Assembly (NCBI GenBank): GCA_025201865.1
Contig: MU602710.1
Coordinates: 8,478 to 51,435 of the forward strand
DNA length: 42,958 bases
Origin: Ramicandelaber brevisporus
Taxonomy: Eukaryota > Kickxellomycota > Ramicandelaberales > Ramicandelaberaceae
Direction: 5' to 3'
In this document: positions 25,961 through 35,119 of the stretch, in pieces
How the letters are laid out: the number at the start of each line of letters is the position of its first letter
Position numbering within the stretch: position 1 is the first letter of the stretch
Translations under genes and position numbers: made by a program
The notes under the pieces: generated by a model
The model's database searches: none
Told to the model about the DNA's origin: nothing
What the model saw: only the letters and a program-made list of their open reading frames with translations

Positions 25961-28495
25961 ATGAACGTTGAAGCTGGCACTGCAGAACGGCTCATCAACA
26001 CAATTCTGGAGGGTGCTGACCCAGCTGCCGCATCCAAAGACAGTCTGGCCCAACTCTTTCTCGCGGCCTCTTGGCACGGCGTCAGCTCTGAGCATCTCCA
26101 GCTAGCCATTGAGGCACTAGCTCGTGGCCAGCTCAACCTGCGAGTGGCAAGACCTCTTCTCAACAGCATGATACCTCGCCATCATGTTCCTCTAGACTCT
26201 GTATTGGTCATTCTCGGCGCGTTATCCGGTTTACCGGAATCGAGGATAACTCTCAAGTACTATTTGATACGCTGGCTAGTTCTTGTATACGAGTATGTGG
26301 ATGATGTGGTTGGATTGAGATCGCTGACTGGCGTACTGTTGCATTTCTTGGAGTATGAGACGCTGAGACCTCTTCTTAGCCACTTGTTGTTTTATTTGCT
26401 GGATCGATCGAGTATTACGCCAATTAGAGTTAGAAAGCTGCTGGATCTCCACAGGAGGTATCCGCTGGATGTGCATGTTCTGGCAGTGCTGTCGGTTTGC
26501 AGACAGTTTGCACCACATCTGACGGCCACTGTGAGATTTGCGAGCATCAGGCGGTCATTGTTCAAGTCGCCGGATGCAAAATGGGCTCTCATCTTGCAAA
26601 CAGTACAACAGCGACATTCAGGAACACAATCAACAGCGATGGTCACTGCAGAACACAATCTGTTTAGACGAGCCGTTGAATACATGCTGCCGTCATCAAG
26701 CAGGCGAGCGGGTCCAGTTGGCCAAGATAGACAGCTTCACTTGGCTCAAAACAAGCGTGCAAAAATCAATCTGGCATCAGCTGCTACAATCATTGAGCCA
26801 TCGAGCTACACAGTCGATGACATTCGCACAGTCGGAGAGTTGGCAGAAAAGATGGAAAAGGTTGTGCTGACTTCATTTGGAGCCACGTTACTGGACGACA
26901 GACGCCTTCAACATGTGTTTATTTGTATTGGCAAAGAAGCTGAATCGTGGCGACTGGGATGCTGGGTGGAGTCTCATTTGGCGCGTTTACTTCCATCTTC
27001 ACCCATCGCTTCGTCTGCTGCCTTAAGTAATTCTGAACAAAGAGAGGCAGCTGCAATACTGAATGGACTGCACAAATTGGCACAGTTGGCACAGTCAGTA
27101 TTTCCGACAATTCAAGACTTTTTGTTATCAATACTGCGTGTTTGGGATGGTGTGTTTCTAGCAGATCAAGTGTTTGCATTGCTGGCATTCGCACCACCTG
27201 GCGCGCCAAATGCATTGGACGAGCTGATGATAGTTTACATTCGAAGGCTATTTGGATCACCAAGAGTAGATACCAAGTGGAGAATTCGAATGATATCAAC
27301 CCTGGTTGACACTTTGAGATACTGGGCTTGCCACAAGTTACGAGCTGTTGTGCGTAACAGCAATAATAACAACAATGATGGTGAAATTGAAGACAGCGGA
27401 GCGAATGTTGGAAATGAGTTTGTGTGCAATCTGGTAATGGCTCATTTGCCACAAGACACAAATGTGTTTGCGGCAATGCAGTATCTCGTCTCTGTTATTG
27501 ACAGATTGAGCGTTCAGCTACTTGGCATGCTTCCAAAGGATGGTTCCGAGGTATGGAATGCTCATCATGCACTGTTATCAGCTTACGAGACAATTGTCAG
27601 TCTCGTTCCAGTCTATGGTGTTCCGATCATCCACCTGCCACCCAATGAAGTCTGTTTCCACATTTTTATGAGTTCCTCCGCCTCATTCATCTCCCGCCTA
27701 GTGGCTATTGTACGCGATGCCAAGCTCATTAGTGAAAAGTATGCAATCCCTCTCCCGCAGCCTGCCGATGATACAGCAACAGAGTCTGATCGTAAACAGC
27801 CGTCGTCAGCATCAACAACAACATTATCATCAACATCTGCAGCGTGGCAGTCTGCGCTCATTTCATATATTGAGCAAAATGATGTGTATGCGCATTTGAA
27901 TGGATTGGTGTTTGACTTTGGAAATGCACTGTGGAGAATGAGAGCATTTGTTATTGATCAACATGGTGTTGGATTTGGAATTGAGCAGAATGAAATTGAG
28001 TCGCTGGATACATGGCTAAATGAACAGGCCGACTTTGCAAAGTTTTACAATGAGCAATATCAACATCAGCAGCAACATCAGCAGTACCAGCAGCAACAGC
28101 AACAACAGCAGTATGAGGCATATTCATCACAGGATTCATATGCATTGACGAGAGCGCTGACGTTTACTCATTGTGCGCCATTTGCCAACATTGCCCATCG
28201 ATACTTTACGGAGAGAGTTCCGCAGCAAGTATTGACTGGGTTAAGTGGGCCACCATCAGCAAAAGAATACGAATCGATAGTGTCGGAAATGATTCAAGGC
28301 AAGTTACAACCACCACCACTACTACTGCAGCAACTACCACCACCAGCAACTTATTTGGAAGCACGAATGGAGATTCTCGACACACTGGAAGAACGTGGTT
28401 TCGGTGGAGTGACGCGTTTCTTGCAAAGTAACATTACAGCGCTAGCAAAGAGAGCAACAAAAACATCACTCTCATCTCATCAGCAACAAAGTTAA
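25961..28495 (+). CDS. Inner kinetochore protein CENP-I/Mis6
   Basis: 844 residues of mostly alpha-helical repeats. The N-terminal third matches CENP-I: YLIRWLVLVYE, LFYLLDRSSITPIRVRKLLDL, then RRSLFKSPDAKWALIL and SSYTVDDIRTV. Further landmarks of the family follow in the right order: a WDGVFLADQVFALL segment, LPPNEVCFHIFMSSSASFISRL, and the terminal LDTLEERGFGGVTRFLQS. CENP-I is part of the CENP-H/I/K/M complex of the CCAN and helps load CENP-A chromatin. A Gln/His/Tyr-rich insert sits near residues 700-720 between otherwise conserved helices. The call is by motif order and would benefit from a profile search. It converges with the ATP-grasp gene, with only 33 bp between the stops. Confidence 0.85.
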   Translation: MNVEAGTAERLINTILEGADPAAASKDSLAQLFLAASWHGVSSEHLQLAIEALARGQLNLRVARPLLNSMIPRHHVPLDSVLVILGALSGLPESRITLKYYLIRWLVLVYEYVDDVVGLRSLTGVLLHFLEYETLRPLLSHLLFYLLDRSSITPIRVRKLLDLHRRYPLDVHVLAVLSVCRQFAPHLTATVRFASIRRSLFKSPDAKWALILQTVQQRHSGTQSTAMVTAEHNLFRRAVEYMLPSSSRRAGPVGQDRQLHLAQNKRAKINLASAATIIEPSSYTVDDIRTVGELAEKMEKVVLTSFGATLLDDRRLQHVFICIGKEAESWRLGCWVESHLARLLPSSPIASSAALSNSEQREAAAILNGLHKLAQLAQSVFPTIQDFLLSILRVWDGVFLADQVFALLAFAPPGAPNALDELMIVYIRRLFGSPRVDTKWRIRMISTLVDTLRYWACHKLRAVVRNSNNNNNDGEIEDSGANVGNEFVCNLVMAHLPQDTNVFAAMQYLVSVIDRLSVQLLGMLPKDGSEVWNAHHALLSAYETIVSLVPVYGVPIIHLPPNEVCFHIFMSSSASFISRLVAIVRDAKLISEKYAIPLPQPADDTATESDRKQPSSASTTTLSSTSAAWQSALISYIEQNDVYAHLNGLVFDFGNALWRMRAFVIDQHGVGFGIEQNEIESLDTWLNEQADFAKFYNEQYQHQQQHQQYQQQQQQQQYEAYSSQDSYALTRALTFTHCAPFANIAHRYFTERVPQQVLTGLSGPPSAKEYESIVSEMIQGKLQPPPLLLQQLPPPATYLEARMEILDTLEERGFGGVTRFLQSNITALAKRATKTSLSSHQQQS

Positions 28496-28528
28496 TTAAT
28501 AATGTCATGTTATTTAAAGCAATGTTCC

Positions 28529-30033
28529 TTAATGATTATTCGACTGCATCTTGAGTTCTTCAATCAGAACCGGATCTGGATTCATTTCTTTAAACTTGTC
28601 CAGGTCAAACGAATCACTGCCAGCTGACTGGAGCTGAAGAGACACTCGATCAATCGCAATNNNNNNNNNNNNNNNNNNNNNNNNNNNNNNNNNNNNNNNN
28701 NNNNNNNNNNNNNNNNNNNNNNNNNNNNNNNNNNNNNNNNNNNNNNNNNNNNNNNNNNNNNNNNNNNNNNNNNNNNNNNNNNNNNNNNNNNNNNNNNNNN
28801 NNNNNNNNNNNNNNNNNNNNNNNNNNNNNNNNNNNNNNNNNNNNNNNNNNNNNNNNNNNNNNNNNNNNNNNNNNNNNNNNNNNNNNNNNNCATCCGCAGG
28901 TCGTAAACGTACTTGTCACCATTCTGATCAGGCATTGTCCCAGCGTGAAAGAACTTGCCCTTGCTGGTTGATGATGACCATCCCGCGCCACCTATCAATG
29001 ACTGCACAATAAACTTGCCATAGTGGTGCTCCTCCGCCATGAAATCAGCCAGCTCCATCTCATTTGTAATGGTGTAGACGCCTTTGCCAGAATGACCACA
29101 CGGAACCTTGATCACAGCGTGACCACCCATATCGTGAACCAGCTGTGGAACCTGTTCCTTCTCAACATCAGCGACAGTGTACGGAATGTTAATTTGCAAC
29201 CCACTCGACTGGATATCGTGCTCATCGTTGAACTGCGTGTACGCCTTGCTGGCCAGTGCCTTATTGTATCCACCAGCGAGGCACGGCACCATTGAATTGA
29301 CGACACGGGTGCGAGTAGTCATTGGGATACGACGCCACGGACACAGATTAACGTACCGGAAACAGGCACGAATTGGATGCCACGCACCTTCAGCATCCCG
29401 AACATACATAATACCATCGTCATCCCACTTGCATGGTGGATCGGGATCAGCTTCACGGTACTGAGCCAGCCAAACACTTTCACCGCTCAAATCTGCCAGT
29501 GCAGCGGCGTATCCAGATCCTTCTATCGAGTCATTCTCATAAATCACAGCCCAGTCCCCGTCAATTTCAGTTTCAAAATCTGACAATTCACCAAGCAGCG
29601 TCTTCAGAAAGACGTGATATAGATTCGAACCTGTTGACGAGTGAGATTCCTGTTGCTGTGATTGTTGCTTCTGCTGCTGACGCGGCACCATCCATAACCC
29701 ACCAGGACACGTGCCAATTTCAATCAGAACCATCTGGCGCTTGCCATCCATCGTATTCACACTGAAAAGGTCGCTACCAGCCCAGCGAAAGTAACTAGGC
29801 TTGCAGTTGAGCAGTCTGCGCAGCTTGCTGGCATCGACATGTGGGTTCAGGTGCGTGTAGCGCTGGACGATACGCTCGTTGCTCAGCGAAAAAAACGCGG
29901 CGACAGTTGGATGCAACTGTGCATTGAACGCACGTGGGTGCCAGTGCTTGACGGGATCAAAGCTGCCCGGTTTGACCGAAACGGCAGTGATCGATGGTTT
30001 ATCTGACTTGTATGTAGGGACCGCAATTGTCAT
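28529..30033 (-). CDS. ATP-grasp-like protein, interrupted by an assembly gap
   Basis: The N-terminal 381 residues (28891-30033) are continuous. Key features are HWHPRAFNAQLHPTVAAFFSL near the start, WAGSDLFSVNT, IEIGTCPGG, then an ATP-grasp-type glycine loop AVIKVPCGHSGKGVYTI (about residue 310) and GKFIVQSLIG. A 230-N gap (28661-28890) follows. Beyond it, one frame reads 43 residues that look like a real C-terminus (starting IAIDRVSLQLQ and ending with stop at 28529-28531). That frame fits the upstream one only if the true gap is a multiple of three, and 230 is not. It likely ligates an acid to an amine or thiol using ATP, but I cannot name the substrate. I treat it as one gene; two fused genes are less likely. 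Confidence 0.62.
28661..28890. other. Assembly gap (230 N) inside the ATP-grasp gene
   Basis: Unsequenced stretch within the coding region. The gap size is inconsistent with the flanking reading frames. Confidence 0.97.
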
Positions 30034-30560
30034 ATTGGAAGTTGTTTTTTGTGCGCTGTAGATGCAGAGAGTAGATAATGGAAGTTGTGGCTAGTATAGA
30101 GGAGAATAGAAGAAACAGCACCAGCCAGTAGGCGGTTATTATGCGAATTGCCTTCAGCGGAGAAGGTGACAGGATTATCACAGTTGTGCAGTTCCACATG
30201 CATTTTGGTGTGAAATCGTTTTCTTTTGGGTCTTTTGGTTGAGTATTGGTGCTGAGTGTTGGGGGACCACGTCTATTTGGGAAGCAGTTAATACACAAAG
30301 AGTGAACATTGATCGGTCCCAGTTATTCCTAATTGGGAAATGTTGAGCCGACAGCAAAACTATTGTGTGAATGCAATCGCGGTTGATTCAGTTTGTTTTA
30401 TTACATGCGTGCAATGCTGGCTGTGAACAACACATAATATTAAACGATAAAAGAGGTGGAGTGAAGTTATAAAAATGTTTACTTCGTGAATTACGAGTTA
30501 AGTAAGAGGTGCAGAAGGTTCCGCAAATACTGTCATTGATCTAGGCCAATGAACATCATC
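30034..30560. other. Intergenic region upstream of the ATP-grasp gene
   Basis: 527 bp. It serves as the ATP-grasp promoter and the 3' flank of the zinc-finger gene. No gene is seen; the only open frame is short and lacks similarity to anything I know. Confidence 0.45.
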
Positions 30561-32606
30561 TTAATCACTATAATCACTCAGCACCAATTCATCGCCATCA
30601 TCATATTCGCATTCGCTATTACACTGACTCGCTGAGCTAGTTGGCTTGATGTTGTTGGTGATTGTGTCCAACCGAGTAATGAGAAAGTACGAAATTTGTG
30701 TTTTCGAATAAGGTAATCGCAATAAAAGAGCAGAAACTGTCGATAGTTGTTCACCATGATGCTCCTTGTGTTGATGTTTATATCTAATCTCTTTAGTGGA
30801 GTAGCAATAACCACAATCGGATATAATACACACCCAACCTTGAGCAATATCCTGATGCTGTTGACTTGGTTCGCGAATAGCTGCTGCGAGATGTGAGTTG
30901 CCTGTGTGCTGATTGGTATTGGCATCACTACCAGCCATCTTAGCACTTTCTGGCAGAATTGAGCTATCAATCGATTTCTTATCATATCCATGCTTCTGCT
31001 GTAAATGAATCAACAGGCATTCTGGTACCAATCTACACTCGTGACAAAGGAACGCTCCAGTAGTAGTATGATAGCCACATCTAGTGCCACAAACGTAGAA
31101 ATCATCAACCTTTATATAATGATTGGTAGGCTGTCTCCTCTTGATAATTTGCTGGTTCCGTTGTTGATCGCCGTCTTCATCATTGGCACGTTTATGTTTC
31201 AAAGATACGCCATGAGCTCTTTGAATATGTGCACGAGTAACAGTGATTGTTTTGTACGTTTTTTCACAGTCTGGTACTGGACATGGCCATCGATCATCCA
31301 AAGACTGGCGGCTAAGAGTGAAGGTGTTACCATATACATTAATTACAGCTTCAAGTTTGTGTTCATGCCGATGTGTACTATGTTGATCAGCTGAGTCGGA
31401 GACACGCTCACAACTTGGATAATCACACTTCCATTGTCGCTTCCGATTGGATGCATCTGTAGTCTCTTTCTGGTCGCTATCATCTCTATTCTCATCCTGA
31501 GTGTCCAATCCACTGTTACTGTAATCTAATTTGTGTCGGATCACTCTGTTACTGCTGGCTGTGACTGCACCACTTGCCTGATCAATGCGAGTAATGAGAA
31601 AGCAGCTAGCCATTGATTTCACATAAAATAGTCGCAGAACAAGTGCTGGAATGATTGTCAACTGTTCGCCCTTGTGTTCCTTGTATTGGTGCAGAGTTTT
31701 CAATGATTTTGTGGAACAGCAGTAGCCACAATTAGATGCTATGCACAGCCAACCTTGAACGATATCTCGATGATGATGCTGAAATGGTCGGCTCACTGAT
31801 GCTGCGAGATGTGAGTTGCTGGTATGCTGATTTATACTGGGATTTGCATCTGCATTTACTGCACTATCCGGCAGAGCAGAGATGTCAATCGACTTCTCAT
31901 CATATCCATGTTTCTGCTGTAAATGAATTAACAGACATTCCGGCACCAATTTACATTTGTGACAAATGAACACCCCAGTGGTATTGTGATAGCCACAACG
32001 AATGTCATTCACATAAAAGTTATCAACATCAAAGAAATGGTGTATACATCGAGTCGCCTGAGTTGGAGACAGCTGTTGTTGTTTCTGTTTCGGCCTCATT
32101 GTATAACAATGAGTTTCTCGTATATGGCCAGATAGAGTATCAACTGTTTTGTATGCCACGTTACAATCCGGAATTGGACACGGCCATCGATCATCTAACG
32201 ACTGCCGAGTCAGAATGTATGTCCTTCCAAGTACATTGATGTCTGCTTTGAGCCTGTGCTCATGCTGATGTCTTTTCAGATTACCGGTGGAATTGAAGCT
32301 GCGATCACATCCTGAATATTCACAAATGAGCTGTCGATGATTCTTAGGAGTTACAGTGAATTGGATCTGGTCTGAGCCAGAGTCTTCATTCTCGGATTTG
32401 ACGTCGCCTTCCTCACCTTCGTCGCTGTCAGCTTCCGAGCCTGACTCAACTTTGGTATCAATGCCTGAAGAGTGTTGTTCGAGTTTGATATCAGCTGTTG
32501 TTGAGAGACTCGGTTCGAGCTTGACTTTCACATCGACTGCTGCTGCTGCTGCTGCTGTTGTTGTTGCTCCTGCTGTTGGCTCTGTCTTGATCTTCACGGT
32601 CGACAT
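30561..32606 (-). CDS. Internally duplicated eight-finger C2H2 protein
   Basis: 681 residues. Two halves, 92-341 and 392-645, repeat the same order of four zinc fingers. Each half has two C-x4-C-x12-H-x3/4-H fingers, a C-x2-C-x9-H-x4-H finger in the LVPECLLIHLQQKHGYD segment, and a C-x4-C-x12-H-x4-H finger beginning CxxxxCGYC. Linkers such as LDDRWPCP and FYVxxxRCGYH are also shared. The acidic linker between the halves is about 50 residues. The N-terminus holds four psi-K-x-E SUMO consensus sites (IKTE 6-9, VKLE 28-31, IKLE 40-43, VKSE 69-72) in a Ser/Glu-rich stretch. It is probably a DNA-binding regulator; the finger layout partly recalls fungal C2H2 proteins related to mobile elements, but no transposase is next to it. 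Family name unknown. Confidence 0.75.
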   Translation of the reverse strand: MSTVKIKTEPTAGATTTAAAAAAVDVKVKLEPSLSTTADIKLEQHSSGIDTKVESGSEADSDEGEEGDVKSENEDSGSDQIQFTVTPKNHRQLICEYSGCDRSFNSTGNLKRHQHEHRLKADINVLGRTYILTRQSLDDRWPCPIPDCNVAYKTVDTLSGHIRETHCYTMRPKQKQQQLSPTQATRCIHHFFDVDNFYVNDIRCGYHNTTGVFICHKCKLVPECLLIHLQQKHGYDEKSIDISALPDSAVNADANPSINQHTSNSHLAASVSRPFQHHHRDIVQGWLCIASNCGYCCSTKSLKTLHQYKEHKGEQLTIIPALVLRLFYVKSMASCFLITRIDQASGAVTASSNRVIRHKLDYSNSGLDTQDENRDDSDQKETTDASNRKRQWKCDYPSCERVSDSADQHSTHRHEHKLEAVINVYGNTFTLSRQSLDDRWPCPVPDCEKTYKTITVTRAHIQRAHGVSLKHKRANDEDGDQQRNQQIIKRRQPTNHYIKVDDFYVCGTRCGYHTTTGAFLCHECRLVPECLLIHLQQKHGYDKKSIDSSILPESAKMAGSDANTNQHTGNSHLAAAIREPSQQHQDIAQGWVCIISDCGYCYSTKEIRYKHQHKEHHGEQLSTVSALLLRLPYSKTQISYFLITRLDTITNNIKPTSSASQCNSECEYDDGDELVLSDYSD

Positions 32607-32981
32607 AGTTGGCTGGCTGGCCGCTGGGTAGATCAGCTGTTCTGTTCTGTTCTGTTTCTGTTACTGCTGATATTGGTAGTGGTCAATCTTCAGTCGAGTA
32701 GTAATTGAGATCAGTGAGTGCAAACCAGTCACCTCCTTTCGTGGCAAGCAAACAAAACAAACGCGAATAGAATCGACAAATTGGCTTCATCCATTCACAC
32801 TACATATCAACCAGTTGCACGTTCATCATTCAACGAAGCGGCATTGTGTGGCCAGAATATGCAACTAGTATTCAACATGAACGATAACGACATCGTAAAC
32901 ATGGGGTTGTCGATTGCTTTACAGACAACACATATTCATCAAAATAAATAAAAAAAATCAACAACAACAAGCATCATCAGC
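32607..32981. other. Divergent promoter of zinc-finger and SART3-like genes
   Basis: 375 bp, AT-rich near the SART3-like start with runs of A and CAA triplets. No gene seen. Confidence 0.45.
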
Positions 32982-35033
32982 ATGGCAGATCCTGCAACAG
33001 CTCGGTTCAGATCGCGAGTTCTGACGGCAGATGAGCTCCAGATGTTGCCAAACCAGTTTGATCCAATCACTGCAGTCTCCTCCCTGCCAGCCTCGTTGCC
33101 CGATCTCGAGCTTCTCGCTGATTTCTGGAAGTTTGACTTTGTGTTGTGCAGTAAAACTTGGCTTCATTGTGCTGATGCTCTAATTGCGGCAGGACAAACA
33201 GATAGTGTCATTGATGGGTTCCTGACACGGCTAGAGATTCCACATCATGGCATCGAAGAGACATTGCGTAGTTTTACCGCATTTGTACGAGAGCACATTG
33301 CTGAAGAGGCACAGAATGCAGCAATTGAGCAGGCAGAGTCAATGAAAGATGTCATTACGGCATTAACTGATCACTGGAGTGAACTTTACGATAGAGCAAG
33401 TGGCAGTGGTCAGTCACTTCTGGTAAATGGCGAAAATGATGCAGCACAGTTGATGGATGCTGCGCAAAAGCTGACTCAAGCGATGGTTGATAAAAGTGAT
33501 GACGAAGAGAGCGAAACCCCAGATTACGCGGACATTACAAAATTCATGATTGCGAGTTGTTATCGTAGCGCTCTCATTGGCAAGATTAACGATGAGAGTG
33601 CATGGATAGCTGCAATCTGCATCAGTAACGATCTCACTGAGAACTATGACGATGAATGGAATGCAGCAGCATGGTTGATTAATTTGGCAATGCAAAGATT
33701 CCCAACATCAGCTGCAATCACTCGTTTACACAGTGCTCTTTATAGTTTGCAGAACCAACAGCCGTTTGAAGGCCGCGCCATCACTTTCAATGACATCTTC
33801 AGTATCTTTTGTCCAGATATAGTCAAACTTGGAACTGAACATAATAAAAGAAAGCGTCAAGTTAGCGAGATTACAAATGACATGAAACAAACAGCATCAA
33901 AGCGAGTTAGATTTGCATCAGACAGTGACAACGATGATGATGATAATGACACTGATGATAATGACACTGATGATAATGATGATATTGATGCCGATGCCGC
34001 CGAAATGAACGATGAGCCAACAGTGGTCGTTGTAACTGGTTTATCGCTAGGAGTCAATAGCAGCGATATACGGAGGCATTTTCAATCCTGTGGCAAAATA
34101 CGCAGTGCTCGAGTCGTAAAAGATCCAGCAACGAATGTATCGCGCGGCTATGGATATGTCACGTTTAACACGCCTGCATCTTGCCAAGCATCTCTTGAGC
34201 TCAACAGCAGTCAGCTACAGCTGGAAAATGGCACCTCATGCACGATCAATGTGCAGCAGTACGACAAATCTGGCAAAGATCCATTGACGGTGTACGTCAC
34301 GGGATTAGCTGCTGTATTGAGTGATGCCGATGTTGAAACCATCTTCGGTGCATTTGGCACTGTAACGAGTGTGCGACTGCCCAAAGCAAAATCCGGTCAG
34401 CAGAAACTGTACGGCTATGTGTCATTTGCTGAGGAAGCATCGGCGCAAGCAGCATTGTCACTGAATGGGGTTGAGCTGGTTCCTGAATATGGCCCTATTT
34501 CAGTCGCGATATCAGATCCATCACTAGCACGAAGCAAGAGATCAGATCAGCCTGCCAAGGATACAGTGTTTGTGCGAGGTATCAAAGGTGCAGTGACTGA
34601 GCAGGATGTTGAACGAGTATTTGGACAAGCTGGTCAAATTGTATCGGTCAATCTTCCACGAAACGCAGATGGATCAATTAAAGGATTTGCATTTGTAAAG
34701 TATTCGAACGAGCAAGATGCTGAGCGGGCAGTAAACGAGATGGCAGGTGCAAAACTTGGCAATCGGAAGAGTAAGATTGTAGTCGTAATTGCTGATGATA
34801 GGCGATCATCCACAGCATCCACAACATCCACAACATCCGAATCGACTACTCGTACTACTGAGGATCACTCTGAAAGAGCTCCAGCTGCCACTCGCCCTTC
34901 ACGGCCGCGAATGCTACCAGCTCAGATTCGACACCAAGTTCAACCGAGTGACTCGCGGATGGATATCGATGACAATGTCCAAACTAACTCGGCAGCAGCA
35001 CTCTCCAGACTGCAAGCACTCGGATTTACTTAA
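32982..35033 (+). CDS. SART3/Prp24-like RNA-binding protein (U4/U6 recycling)
   Basis: 683 residues. The N-terminal ~300 residues are helical and include FLTRLEIPHHGIEETLRSF, close to the HAT-repeat motif of SART3 and its Prp24 relatives. An Asp/Asn-rich acidic patch (about 313-335) precedes three RRMs: RRM1 near 344 (VVVTGL and RGYGYVTF), RRM2 near 433 (VYVTGL and YGYVSF), and RRM3 near 526 (VFVRGI and GFAFVKY). The family recycles U6 and anneals U4/U6 snRNA after splicing. The C-terminus does not show an obvious Lsm-binding motif, and there are fewer HAT repeats than in human SART3. Another multi-RRM nuclear protein is possible. Confidence 0.7.
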   Translation: MADPATARFRSRVLTADELQMLPNQFDPITAVSSLPASLPDLELLADFWKFDFVLCSKTWLHCADALIAAGQTDSVIDGFLTRLEIPHHGIEETLRSFTAFVREHIAEEAQNAAIEQAESMKDVITALTDHWSELYDRASGSGQSLLVNGENDAAQLMDAAQKLTQAMVDKSDDEESETPDYADITKFMIASCYRSALIGKINDESAWIAAICISNDLTENYDDEWNAAAWLINLAMQRFPTSAAITRLHSALYSLQNQQPFEGRAITFNDIFSIFCPDIVKLGTEHNKRKRQVSEITNDMKQTASKRVRFASDSDNDDDDNDTDDNDTDDNDDIDADAAEMNDEPTVVVVTGLSLGVNSSDIRRHFQSCGKIRSARVVKDPATNVSRGYGYVTFNTPASCQASLELNSSQLQLENGTSCTINVQQYDKSGKDPLTVYVTGLAAVLSDADVETIFGAFGTVTSVRLPKAKSGQQKLYGYVSFAEEASAQAALSLNGVELVPEYGPISVAISDPSLARSKRSDQPAKDTVFVRGIKGAVTEQDVERVFGQAGQIVSVNLPRNADGSIKGFAFVKYSNEQDAERAVNEMAGAKLGNRKSKIVVVIADDRRSSTASTTSTTSESTTRTTEDHSERAPAATRPSRPRMLPAQIRHQVQPSDSRMDIDDNVQTNSAAALSRLQALGFT

Positions 35034-35042
35034 GAAAAACTG

Positions 35043-35076
35043 GATGAATGAATGAATGAATGAATGAATGAATGAA
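35043..35076. repeat. (GAAT)n microsatellite
   Basis: About eight GAAT tetranucleotide units in the 86-bp convergent space between the SART3-like gene and the P450. Confidence 0.95.
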
Positions 35077-35119
35077 AACGAGGATAAGATAAAGATGTAA
35101 TTTTTGTTAAATACTTATT

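Noticed and set aside
26919-27476. 185-codon open frame antisense to CENP-I
   Set aside because: It overlaps conserved CENP-I helices on the other strand and shows no domain.
31000-32600. Domesticated transposon remnant around the zinc-finger gene
   Set aside because: No transposase, helicase or reverse transcriptase and no terminal repeats are visible around it; only the finger layout is suggestive.
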